A stretch of DNA of 64,000 bases, taken from the NCBI GenBank assembly GCA_963751695.1, contig CAVVVP010000005.1:1-64000 (forward strand), given 5' to 3'. The position numbers and the translations under genes were made by a program. Source of the DNA: SZUA-22 sp963751695. GTDB taxonomy: Bacteria; Bacteroidota; Ignavibacteria; Ignavibacteriales; Melioribacteraceae. Under the pieces are notes generated by a model that was not told where the DNA came from, did not search any database, and saw only the letters and a program-made list of their open reading frames with translations. Numbering within the stretch: the stretch's first letter is position 1; the number at the start of each line of letters is the position of its first letter. This document shows positions 54,623 through 62,546 of this stretch, in pieces.

Positions 54623-56278
54623 TTATCTAGAAACTTCCTTCGAACTATCAAATTGCTCAATAGTGGAATAATATTCTCTAATAATCTCTAGGTAACATTT
54701 AATAAAATGAATTGTATTAAAATTTTTTAGATAATTTGATAGTCTTCCATTTTTTGCTACTAGTTCTCTGATTAAATTATTTTTTAGCTTGGTTCTCCTA
54801 CTATCAATAGTCTCGTCAACTATTTTCATAAAATAGTCTTCCCATTTTTTATTAATCAGATAATCTGTAAGATTATTTAACACAACTTCCCATGCATCTT
54901 CATCTCCTAGTAATACTCTTGACACCGTCTGTCCATAATGAGGAATGTTTACGAAAGATTTTTCAGTTGTAGGTAAAGCTTTATTCTTCATTGCAAGTTC
55001 AGCATTTTTACTACCTGTATTCTTGAATTGATTTACATGCAAATAAAATGCTTTTACAGTATCGCTATATAAATCTAATGTTATCTTTTTATTTTTCTCA
55101 ATTTTAAATGATCTACGCAATGCATTATGTGGACTAATAATAAGAGATTTAATTTTTTCTGGCTGTATTTGCTCTAATAGATACCCACTAATGACCAATA
55201 ATTCGTCTTTCTCGAAAGTTTTGAAATTATCATGCTCACTTATTCGGAATCCAGACCTTCGATTGTTGTACAAAGAATTATGAAGTAAAGAAATATCTTC
55301 TTTATCTCTATCAGTTGAGAACTGGATCAATTTTACATAATTACTTTGATCAATAAGAAGAAATTGATTTAATAAGAATCTCATTTTATGAGGTAGCGAT
55401 TCTACGGTTTTGGTCATCTTGTAACCTATTCTAGAAGGATATTTTCTGGAGCTAATATGAAAATCAAAAAATGCACCTAATAGTGATTGACATATTTTAA
55501 TATCTGATTTTTCAATATAAGATGAAAACAAACTCCAAAATTTTGTTTCATTGTATAAAAAATAATCTAGTAATAATTTGTTATTACTATTTTGTTCATT
55601 TTTTACTTCTTTATTAAAGTAGTTAAATTTTAATGAAGATATCGCAATATCAACCTCAGAAAATATTTCTTTTGTGACGTCTAATGTCTTACTTATAGGT
55701 ACTAACTTTATTGTTGACTGGTTTCGTGAAAGTATTTTTTTTAGTTTTTTATAGTGGTGAGGTTTAGCTGTTTGTAGAGATAAATCTTGTTGTATATCCG
55801 GGAATATAAAGCAATTTATCTCATTGTCTTTCACAGCAGCTTTAAGTTTTGCTTTCAAATTTTCTACTTGAATTATATCCCCATCTTCAGATGCAATATT
55901 TCCTGTGAAAAGTTTGTGCTGATTAATTGGAATTTTCAGTGCAGACGAAAGCATTGCTGAGTAAATCGAAAGGTCACATGAGTTTCCACTTATACTTAAT
56001 GTTGAATTGGAAGATGATGCTGCACCTATATTTAATGCAGAAATTTCAAAGATAAATTCTTTCTTTAATAGTTTTAATAGGATTTCTTTTATTTGAGGTA
56101 ATATTATATTTCTTATATGATCTTGTAATGCATTATCAAAGATAACCTCACCGTGAAAAACAATCTTTGAACGATTATCAGATACAGTTGATTTTACAAT
56201 AATCGTAGATGTAATAGCTTTACCCACATTTGAAACAAGTACAGCCCTACATCTCCCTATTTCTACAAATTTTTTCAT
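54623..56278 (-). CDS. Large element protein: Lon-like (S16) domain with Ser-Lys pair, plus helical domain
   Basis: This 551-aa paralogue of the protein at 52764 shares order and many landmarks: IRNIILPQIKEILLKL, SISGNSCDLSIYSAMLSSALKIPINQHKLFTGNIASEDGDI, and SSRKYPSRIGYKMTKTVESLPHKMR. Ser100 and Lys142 fall at the positions of the catalytic pair of Lon, and their spacing of 42 residues is close to Lon's 43. It could therefore be an active Ser-Lys protease, whereas the sister has lost the lysine. No AAA+ domain is fused. The C-terminal part (WEVVLNNLTDYLINKK, FNTIHFIKCYLEIIREYY) is a divergent copy of the helical domain. A 209-base gap separates the two genes. Confidence 0.7.
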   Translation of the reverse strand: MKKFVEIGRCRAVLVSNVGKAITSTIIVKSTVSDNRSKIVFHGEVIFDNALQDHIRNIILPQIKEILLKLLKKEFIFEISALNIGAASSSNSTLSISGNSCDLSIYSAMLSSALKIPINQHKLFTGNIASEDGDIIQVENLKAKLKAAVKDNEINCFIFPDIQQDLSLQTAKPHHYKKLKKILSRNQSTIKLVPISKTLDVTKEIFSEVDIAISSLKFNYFNKEVKNEQNSNNKLLLDYFLYNETKFWSLFSSYIEKSDIKICQSLLGAFFDFHISSRKYPSRIGYKMTKTVESLPHKMRFLLNQFLLIDQSNYVKLIQFSTDRDKEDISLLHNSLYNNRRSGFRISEHDNFKTFEKDELLVISGYLLEQIQPEKIKSLIISPHNALRRSFKIEKNKKITLDLYSDTVKAFYLHVNQFKNTGSKNAELAMKNKALPTTEKSFVNIPHYGQTVSRVLLGDEDAWEVVLNNLTDYLINKKWEDYFMKIVDETIDSRRTKLKNNLIRELVAKNGRLSNYLKNFNTIHFIKCYLEIIREYYSTIEQFDSSKEVSR

Positions 56279-56302
56279 ACTATCTCTTCAAAAATCTAAT
56301 GA

Positions 56303-56977
56303 TCATTCTACCGGACTCAAATCCGGGACTATTTCTAATACCATATCATCAGGGATTATTACCTCAACTCTATATTCATTTTTTTGAAATCCCGATATCC
56401 CAGTATCAGCTGCCATTGGATAGGGTTTATTTGGGAAAGCTATGCTCCAACTGATATCATTGGAACTAATATTTCCCTTCCACAATAATAATCCAGTTGA
56501 ATACCGGATTTCATAATTCCCAGGGCCAATATTTTCGTAAGCTATCTCCTTCAGATTAGCCAATATTGGTGAGGATTTTATTTCTTTTCCATCTTTTATT
56601 AACACTAATTCTAACGGGACTTCGGTGAAATATTTGGCAGAAATATTTTTGTAAATTTCCCTAGTCTTTGGATTCTTTCTGATAACTTCAATCAATTTTT
56701 CTTTCTGCTCATCAGCTACTTCTATCTCATCTGAAAGGAGTGAAAAAATTATCCTTTCTAGAATCCCTTCCCGATCTTCGATTCGAAACATATCCTTAGA
56801 ATCACGCTCAAAAAGTTCCAGAAAGTTTCTGTATTGAATCTCATATTCGCTATCCCTACCAAGATTCATAATTTCTCTTAGACTTCTCTTAATGTTATCC
56901 TTGGAGTAATTCTCAGAAAGCGACTTTAACAGTAAATGAAGGAAATAAAATTCATCGTTATTTTTATTTAGTTCCAT
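56303..56977 (-). CDS. Two-domain element protein, helical N-terminus and beta C-terminus
   Basis: An AAGGAAG ribosome site precedes the ATG. Residues 1-125 are helical and acidic (SLREIMNLGRDSEYE, DEQKEKLIEVIRKNPKTREIY). Residues 135-224 form a beta-sandwich-like domain with VPLELVLIKDGKEIK, ENIGPGNYEIRYSTGLLLWKGNIS, FPNKPYPMAADTG and VLEIVPDLSP. Proteins with a similar C-terminal pattern (SPGxYxLxxxTGxxLWxG, then PLAADT) occur in many bacteria next to regulatory or phage-related genes, but I can name no function. It follows the protein at 56991 by 13 bases and is surely co-transcribed with it. Confidence 0.65.
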   Translation of the reverse strand: MELNKNNDEFYFLHLLLKSLSENYSKDNIKRSLREIMNLGRDSEYEIQYRNFLELFERDSKDMFRIEDREGILERIIFSLLSDEIEVADEQKEKLIEVIRKNPKTREIYKNISAKYFTEVPLELVLIKDGKEIKSSPILANLKEIAYENIGPGNYEIRYSTGLLLWKGNISSNDISWSIAFPNKPYPMAADTGISGFQKNEYRVEVIIPDDMVLEIVPDLSPVE

Positions 56978-56990
56978 TTTCTTCCTTTTA

Positions 56991-58112
56991 TTATTTCATA
57001 ACTGTTAGTAATAAATCAACAAATCCTATTTCTTGTGCTGATTCTAAAAATATTGGATCAGAGTAAACAACATTTTTAGAAATAACCCAGAGATCTGGGA
57101 TTTTATTATTCTCATCTTGTAATCTTCTCATTCCAGCAAATCTACTGAATGTTGGTGTTGATAGATTGAACTCCTCTGAAATCTTCGCAGCATTAAAAGT
57201 CTTTCCATCGAATTCAGAGAGAATACGAATAACTAGATCAAAGACTTTTTCTTTACCAAGAATTCTTATTGAGGGACTAACTAGCTCTAAATGTTCTGAT
57301 GTATAAATTGCTATTTTCTCAAATAAGTTGTCACTGAGATAATTTTTATTCATTTGGTCAATTGGATCAACTACTTCAGATGAAATCATTGTATAATAAT
57401 CCTCATTATCAATGCTCATTTTCATATTTGTTGAGAATCTTTCATAGATTTTTATTTGAATTTCTTCTTTCAGAGTTTTTTGGTTCGTTCTGCCGTTTCT
57501 TTTTTGCTGGTCCAACCAATCTTTCTGATTTTCATTCAGCCACTTTTCCATTTCACTTGGTAACATGTCTCGTGGGAAATCTAAGTCATACCTTTCATCC
57601 TCTTTAATTATCCAGCCAAATCTATGTTTTCCATAACGTTCATTGTTAATGTCTCTTACTGCTTCGCCCCACCTTCTCATAATTTGTCTACGAACAAGTC
57701 TCTGGAATAGATTAGATACTATTTCTTCACGAGTCGTAAAATCCAATATCTTGTTTTGCCGTTCCATATATAAAATCTTATTATATATATATTCGTACTG
57801 TGTATTACAGTAGCCAGTCCTCTTTGCTATTTTTTCCTTAGGTCTTATAATATAAAAAGCATTGAATAATTTATCATATGTCAAGTCGATTTTTTGGTTA
57901 ATATCTGTTTCGTTGTTCCTAATATCTGAATATGGTCTAAATTTATTACTTTGTAGTTCAATCAAATACTCAGAAAGGTTGAGAAATTTTGAACCTTCTT
58001 TGAAAAATTTATATTCAACGAATACTCTTAAGGAATCTCTATTGGAATTCTTAACAATTTCCTCTAAAAGTTTGAATGTAGAAATTGGCGCCTTATTTTT
58101 GTCATCATTCAT
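56991..58112 (-). CDS. Candidate DNA-binding protein with two HTH-like segments
   Basis: This 373-aa soluble protein is highly charged and is the first gene of the minus-strand operon. Two segments look like helix-turn-helix units: AKRTGYCNTQYEYIYNKIL (about residue 95) and NAAKISEEFNLSTPTFSRFAGMRRL (about residue 310). Between them are RQIMRRWGEAVRDINNERY and a Trp/Lys/Gln-rich linker (KWLNENQKDWLDQQKRNG). The layout recalls sigma-like or regulator proteins, but no conserved sigma region is visible. It could control the operon or bind the element's DNA. A 277-base divergent spacer separates it from the membrane-protein gene at 58390. Confidence 0.55.
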   Translation of the reverse strand: MNDDKNKAPISTFKLLEEIVKNSNRDSLRVFVEYKFFKEGSKFLNLSEYLIELQSNKFRPYSDIRNNETDINQKIDLTYDKLFNAFYIIRPKEKIAKRTGYCNTQYEYIYNKILYMERQNKILDFTTREEIVSNLFQRLVRRQIMRRWGEAVRDINNERYGKHRFGWIIKEDERYDLDFPRDMLPSEMEKWLNENQKDWLDQQKRNGRTNQKTLKEEIQIKIYERFSTNMKMSIDNEDYYTMISSEVVDPIDQMNKNYLSDNLFEKIAIYTSEHLELVSPSIRILGKEKVFDLVIRILSEFDGKTFNAAKISEEFNLSTPTFSRFAGMRRLQDENNKIPDLWVISKNVVYSDPIFLESAQEIGFVDLLLTVMK

Positions 58113-58389
58113 AGTTAGCTAGTGTAATGAGTATCTAGTACGACTTAAGGGCCATTATAAAAAGAATATTTTTAAATACAATGTTTCCTTGAAATCGGTA
58201 CATATTAAAATGAATTTTAAGGATTATCTTAGCTTAAAATAAACATTATCTTGCTTCCCTCAGATTTCTACACGAAAATATTTAGCTGTCAAGACTAATC
58301 ATATTTAGTTTCGAGTTAGCACTTGAATACCAAAATACATAGACTAACAAATCGAAACATTTATATAGTTACCTCGTCATAGGTCACTT

Positions 58390-59649
58390 ATGACCGACTA
58401 TAAATTAAGATTTACTATTATCAGTATAATTCTTATAATTATTTTCTCCACTCCGATTCGTGCAAATGTTATTGATGATATATTATATCCTCTCCAAGGA
58501 TTTGATTTCTCAACAACTTATGCTTCCTACTCCTCCTTCATAGATTTTACAATATTCGTTATTCTCTTTATCGGATTAGCTCAGGTAACTATTGGTAAAA
58601 GGTTTGATTCTAAAGGTGGAAAAGCAATGGTTGTTGCAATTGGTCTTGTGCTGGCTATAGGACTTGTCATTAGTGAATCTATGATTGGATTTAATTTGCA
58701 GTCATTCGGACCACTTGCAGCAGCCATTTTCATTTTTCTGGTAGGTCTTGTTATTTATCAGGGTATGAGAGGTTTTGGTATGGAGGTAGTGGGATCTGTT
58801 GCCATAGCTGTCGTCTTAACTTATTTCTCAATTAGATCAGTTACTCCAGGTATATTTGATTGGATCCTAGATCGAGCTGATTTTGCTTGGTTTCACTCGG
58901 TTATTTTAGTTGCCGTAATCATTGCAGCATTTAAACTTTTTAAACTGCTCTTCCCATCAGAGAATAATTCACTTGAGAGTAGTCCACACTTTTTTGCAAA
59001 AAACCGACTGCAAAAATCTAGAGATTGGGGTAATCATCTGAATGAAAATAGAGAACATAAGAAAATGATCAAATCAAAGATGCAGAAAATTGCTTCTGGT
59101 ACACAGAAGGATTATAAGCAAGTTGTTAATGAGTTAACTTTAATAAAGAATACAATTAAAAAGTATGGTAGTTCAGATTATGCCAGACAAAAATGTATTG
59201 AGAATATTAGGAATGTATATTCTCACAAGAATGTAATTATTAGAAAAATTGCTGAACTTAAAGAACTTGTTAGAAAAATCTCAAATAATGATATTCATGA
59301 GTTCAGTAGATTGCAAAGTGAATATCATAAAATCGATGAGACTCAGAAAAAGTTAGTTGAAAAAGAATTAAAAATTGGATGGAAAAAACTAGACGTCGAG
59401 AAAAGAATGTTGAAATTGGATGGAGCACTATCTGAGTACAATAAGTTATTTAAAGAATCTTTACGTTCTGCAGTTTCAGCATTACAAAATAATAATAATA
59501 GTAAAGCTATTAAATATCTGGATCGAGCAATAGATGCTGAGAAAAACTCTGGTAATATTTTGTATCAAGTCTTAAAATTAGAAAAATCTCTGATGAAAAT
59601 AATTGATAAGGATATAAAACTAATCAATAGAAAAGGAGCTAGCAAATAG
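58390..59649 (+). CDS. Polytopic membrane protein with C-terminal coiled coil
   Basis: The only plus-strand gene of the element, 419 aa. An N-terminal hydrophobic segment ending in IRANV could be a cleaved signal. Five further hydrophobic segments follow at about 47-67, 77-93, 105-125, 133-150 and 170-190, with glycines typical of tightly packed helices (GGKAMVVAIGLVLAIGLVIS). Residues 205-415 are strongly charged and helical with heptad-like patterns (KKMIKSKMQKIAS, LVRKISNNDIHEF, LDVEKRMLKLDGAL), so a cytoplasmic coiled coil is likely. No family is recognised. It could anchor the TraD-like ATPase at the membrane or act as a transfer or partition component (inference). A GGTCA-CTTA-TGACC inverted repeat overlaps its start codon. 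Confidence 0.65.
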   Translation: MTDYKLRFTIISIILIIIFSTPIRANVIDDILYPLQGFDFSTTYASYSSFIDFTIFVILFIGLAQVTIGKRFDSKGGKAMVVAIGLVLAIGLVISESMIGFNLQSFGPLAAAIFIFLVGLVIYQGMRGFGMEVVGSVAIAVVLTYFSIRSVTPGIFDWILDRADFAWFHSVILVAVIIAAFKLFKLLFPSENNSLESSPHFFAKNRLQKSRDWGNHLNENREHKKMIKSKMQKIASGTQKDYKQVVNELTLIKNTIKKYGSSDYARQKCIENIRNVYSHKNVIIRKIAELKELVRKISNNDIHEFSRLQSEYHKIDETQKKLVEKELKIGWKKLDVEKRMLKLDGALSEYNKLFKESLRSAVSALQNNNNSKAIKYLDRAIDAEKNSGNILYQVLKLEKSLMKIIDKDIKLINRKGASK

Positions 59650-59656
59650 CTCCTTT
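59632..59656 (+). terminator. Intrinsic terminator overlapping the stop codon
   Basis: AAAGGAGCT (59632-59640) and AGCTCCTTT (59648-59656) form a 9-bp stem with a 7-base loop. The stop codon TAG of the membrane-protein gene lies in the hairpin. On the plus strand the stem is followed by CAAAG rather than a U tract, so termination efficiency is uncertain. Confidence 0.5.
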
Positions 59657-59691
59657 CAAAGTGTGCGAGGTTTATGCGTAAAGTAAAGTTC

Positions 59692-59841
59692 CTATTCTTC
59701 CTCCCTAACTTTACCCAAGCCTCTGCAATTTTTACAAATTACCGAATACCTACAAAACGGATCTAGACCAGCTTTATTAAGGCACTCTGGACAGTTACAG
59801 TTCCCTCTGCCTTCACAATGTTTACAATAAAGGTAGCTCAT
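59692..59841 (-). CDS. Small zinc-ribbon protein with DnaJ-type CxxCxGxG motifs
   Basis: The ATG at 59841 (MSYLYCKHC) has an AAGGAG ribosome site and is preferred to an ATG 15 codons earlier. The 49-aa protein has CKHCEGRGNC, CPECLN and CKNCRGLGKV, that is, several CxxC pairs, two of them in the CxxCxGxG form seen in the zinc domain of DnaJ. It should bind one or two zinc ions. Small proteins of this sort often assist folding or bind nucleic acids. It follows the 99-aa gene at 59914 by 72 bases and so belongs to the initiator operon. Confidence 0.65.
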   Translation of the reverse strand: MSYLYCKHCEGRGNCNCPECLNKAGLDPFCRYSVICKNCRGLGKVREEE

Positions 59842-59913
59842 GAATTTCTCCTTTTTTTTATGAATCAAAAGGTTATGTTTATTCATAACCAGAGATTTAA
59901 ACTAAATCAACTC

Positions 59914-60213
59914 TTAATCATTTTTTATGTACGTATTAACTCTACACTCTTTTTGTACACATGTCAGTCGTTTTCCATTTTTATGAATATTTAATTCTAC
60001 TTCAAAAAAAATCACTCTCGAAATTTTCTGATATATGCACATTCTATTACCGTCTATAAGTTCTGTACTCTCACATACTTTCTCTAATGCTCCTTCTGCT
60101 GGTGTTCCACATCCAACGCAATTTTCTAAAATATTCATATTGAATTCCAATTTATGCTTCATTTTATAATGTGGTTTATAGAGAGTAATTATTTCAAAAA
60201 TTTTCCTCTTCAT
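59914..60213 (-). CDS. Cys-containing hypothetical protein coupled to the initiator gene
   Basis: The 99-aa protein is read from an ATG that overlaps the TGA stop of the Orc1/Cdc6-like gene (ATGA), a hallmark of translational coupling. The sequence is basic at the N-terminus, has one CVGCG motif and single cysteines further on (VCES, MCIY, TCVQKEC), and is mainly beta-like (VIFFEVELNIHKNG). No family is recognised. Coupling suggests that it works with the initiator in fixed ratio, for example as a regulatory or zinc-binding partner. Confidence 0.55.
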   Translation of the reverse strand: MKRKIFEIITLYKPHYKMKHKLEFNMNILENCVGCGTPAEGALEKVCESTELIDGNRMCIYQKISRVIFFEVELNIHKNGKRLTCVQKECRVNTYIKND

Positions 60214-61298
60214 GTATATCTTATTTTAAACACTTGATGAACAATTTTTTCACTACAAAGAATTGTAAGCCTATTTGCATAAGTCTTGTTTACCTTCGTT
60301 GATATTAGAATTATCAATCCTAAGGATTGTAAGTAGGATAGCTGGTTATAGAAATGGACATATGAACAAGGTTGTTCATTATTGTTTTTTGCAAGTTCTA
60401 TGTAATTCAAATGGACCTTCTTAGCAAATTTCTCAGGTATTTGACACGCTGATTTGAGTATCAATAGATTTGTGTCTGAAAGATCTGCAATAAGGTCCAC
60501 GTATATATCCCTTCTTGCATTTTCAAAACACTTTTCAATGCTATCCCCACCTTGTGTTACCCAGTAGAATAATGTCTTGATCGCAACCCTAACATCTGAG
60601 TTTGCTTCCTTTGCTGTATAGGCTGCAATCTTTGAGTTTATTCCTACTTCGATTTTCTTCAGCCCAGTAATACTTCTTTCATCTAAAATTTTCATAATCT
60701 CATTTGCATCGTAATTTCGGAAATGAATTAACTCTGGTTGCAAGGTTGATTTAACACTTTGATCAATTTCATGTAAAAATCTTGGATCATTTGAAAGCAT
60801 TATTATCATATAGTTTCGTTTATCTCGAGATAGAAAATAGAGTAGTTCCCTCTGTCTTTCTTTCGGAGACCAAAGGTGTACTTCGTCGAGAATGATAATT
60901 GTTTTGTTATCGTACTTTTCTCTGAATCTGTTATATAACTCAGAAAGTGAAAGTCCTCTTGATGATACATGTAATAGATGGGCTAAAATCTTAAATGATG
61001 TTGAATAATAACGTACATTTGCATAAAGAATATTCAGTTCGGAATCTTCATCAAATATCTGTTGAAGATACTTTATCATTAATGTCTTGCCACTGCCCCT
61101 AGACCCAAAGATTACTTGGTTTACTGGAACAATAGTCTTTTCATATTTTAAAAATGCATCAATGATCTGTTTTGTTTCATCACGGATCAGTGGATTATTT
61201 GGCACATAATTAAAATCGAATATAGAGTAATCTAAGATAGACTTGGTCTGATCGTTTATATTTTTTCTCTTCTCCTCCATGTATGATTTGATATCCAT
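60210..61298 (-). CDS. Orc1/Cdc6-like AAA+ replication initiator
   Basis: I use the ATG at 61298 (MDIKSYMEEKR), which has a GGTGAAAGG site; the longest frame would need a TTG at 61406, and another ATG is at 61313. The order of elements is that of Orc1/Cdc6. The entry YVPNNPLIRDETKQI precedes Walker A FGSRGSGKT. Then come Walker B IIILDEVHLW, sensor 1 MIIMLSNDP and the SDVRVAIKTL sensor-2 helix. A C-terminal winged-helix domain follows (about residues 280-360; SYVHFYNQLSYLQSLGLIIL). Such proteins bind origins and load the replicative helicase in archaea and on their plasmids; they are very unusual in bacteria. The element also encodes an AEP primase. Its stop overlaps the start of the next gene. 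Confidence 0.85.
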   Translation of the reverse strand: MDIKSYMEEKRKNINDQTKSILDYSIFDFNYVPNNPLIRDETKQIIDAFLKYEKTIVPVNQVIFGSRGSGKTLMIKYLQQIFDEDSELNILYANVRYYSTSFKILAHLLHVSSRGLSLSELYNRFREKYDNKTIIILDEVHLWSPKERQRELLYFLSRDKRNYMIIMLSNDPRFLHEIDQSVKSTLQPELIHFRNYDANEIMKILDERSITGLKKIEVGINSKIAAYTAKEANSDVRVAIKTLFYWVTQGGDSIEKCFENARRDIYVDLIADLSDTNLLILKSACQIPEKFAKKVHLNYIELAKNNNEQPCSYVHFYNQLSYLQSLGLIILISTKVNKTYANRLTILCSEKIVHQVFKIRYT

Positions 61299-61790
61299 TT
61301 GCCTTTCACCCATAAACTCTACTACACGTATTAATTGAACTACTTTTATATAAATTTTTTGATTTAGAATAATTGGTATAGCACAATGGTTTTTGAAGGA
61401 TTCCAATATTTTTTGAGTGTTTGAATAGTAGATTGGTTCAATGATTTTTTTGGATCTTTACACGCTAGATATTATAAAAATGCCTTGGATTCGATCCAAA
61501 ATATTTAATTATTTTTAAATATAGTTTCGTATTTCTATGGTTACAATTGTATCCATATGGATATAATATTAACCATAAGAATAACGCTTAAACTATCCAC
61601 TAGAAGCTGACTGGAAAAGTAATTATTTGTATTTTCTTTGTGTGAAATTATTGGCTTATCTCTAGTTCAAGATGGTGTGTAGTTTATTTTATTCGCTATA
61701 TGTTGACTGTTAGTATACTTTACAGTATTTTTATAAACCAATATTCGAGTTTATAATTTTTCTCAAAAGTTAATCTGGAGTGCACTTTAA
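61299..61790. other. Gene-free spacer with nested palindromes: candidate origin or operator
   Basis: This ~490-base divergent, very AT-rich spacer lies between the initiator and the AbiE operon. It holds TTGGAT-TCG-ATCCAA (61485-61499) with a half-site TTGGATC at 61450. It also holds a nested structure in which TATGGTTA (61536) and TAACCATA (61570) flank the perfect palindrome TATCCATATGGATA (61550-61563). Archaeal origins often lie beside their orc1/cdc6 gene and carry inverted recognition boxes, so an origin is plausible, but the boxes do not match the known ORB consensus by eye. Autoregulation is the alternative. Confidence 0.4.
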
Positions 61791-62546
61791 ATGGATAAAC
61801 TAAACTTACTTCTAAAGAATTGGGGAAAGGGATCAATAAAACTATCATCTCACCTTGGTCAGAACGGATATTCTAAAGAATTACTGCAGAAGTATGTTAA
61901 AAGTAATTGGTTGGAGTCTTTGGGTTATGGGGCGTATAAATTGTCGGAAGACAATATAGATTGGCTAGGAGCTGTTGAAGCTCTACAAACACAGAAAAAC
62001 TCTATAGTTCATCCAGGCGGTAAAACTGCCCTTGAATTGCAAGGTTATGGCCACTATCTCAGACAAAAACATGCTCAAGTTGATCTTTATAGTAACTATA
62101 ATGATAAATTACCGGCATGGCTTAAAAAACAAAATTGGAGTGACATAATAGGATTTTATCAAACTAAGATATTCAACTATAGATTAAATAAAAATTTCTC
62201 AAAATTTGAAAAGAATAACATCACTGTTAAGATCTCAGCTCCAGAATTGGCGATAATGGAAATGTTGTATCTTGTTCCTAATGAGCAATCTTTTGATGAA
62301 TCTTTTGAGATAATGGAAGGATTAACTACACTGAGACCAAAACTTGTTCAGAAGTTATTAGGAGATTGTAATTCTGTGAAAGTTAGACGGCTCTTTTTAT
62401 ATATGGCTGAGAAATCTGATCATGCTTGGATAAAAGATTTGGATGTAAAAAAGATAGATCTCGGTAGTGGTAAGAGAGCAATAGTCAAAAACGGTGCTTT
62501 TAACAAAAAATATGAGATAACAGTACCAAAGAGTTATGAAAGATAG
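61791..62546 (+). CDS. AbiEi-type antitoxin / transcriptional regulator
   Basis: The 251-aa protein has a GGAG ribosome site before the ATG. The N-terminal ~90 residues carry a winged-helix-like unit (GKGSIKLSSHLGQNGYSKELLQKYVKSNWLES and then GAYKL), typical of AbiEi antitoxins, which bind their own promoter. The C-terminal part (IVHPGGKTALELQGYGHYLRQ, KISAPELAIMEMLYLVP) matches the AbiEi C-terminal domain. In type IV systems the antitoxin represses the operon and blocks the toxin's effect without binding it. It overlaps the toxin gene by 11 bases. Its role here is probably to stabilise the element or defend against phage (inference). Confidence 0.85.
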   Translation: MDKLNLLLKNWGKGSIKLSSHLGQNGYSKELLQKYVKSNWLESLGYGAYKLSEDNIDWLGAVEALQTQKNSIVHPGGKTALELQGYGHYLRQKHAQVDLYSNYNDKLPAWLKKQNWSDIIGFYQTKIFNYRLNKNFSKFEKNNITVKISAPELAIMEMLYLVPNEQSFDESFEIMEGLTTLRPKLVQKLLGDCNSVKVRRLFLYMAEKSDHAWIKDLDVKKIDLGSGKRAIVKNGAFNKKYEITVPKSYER

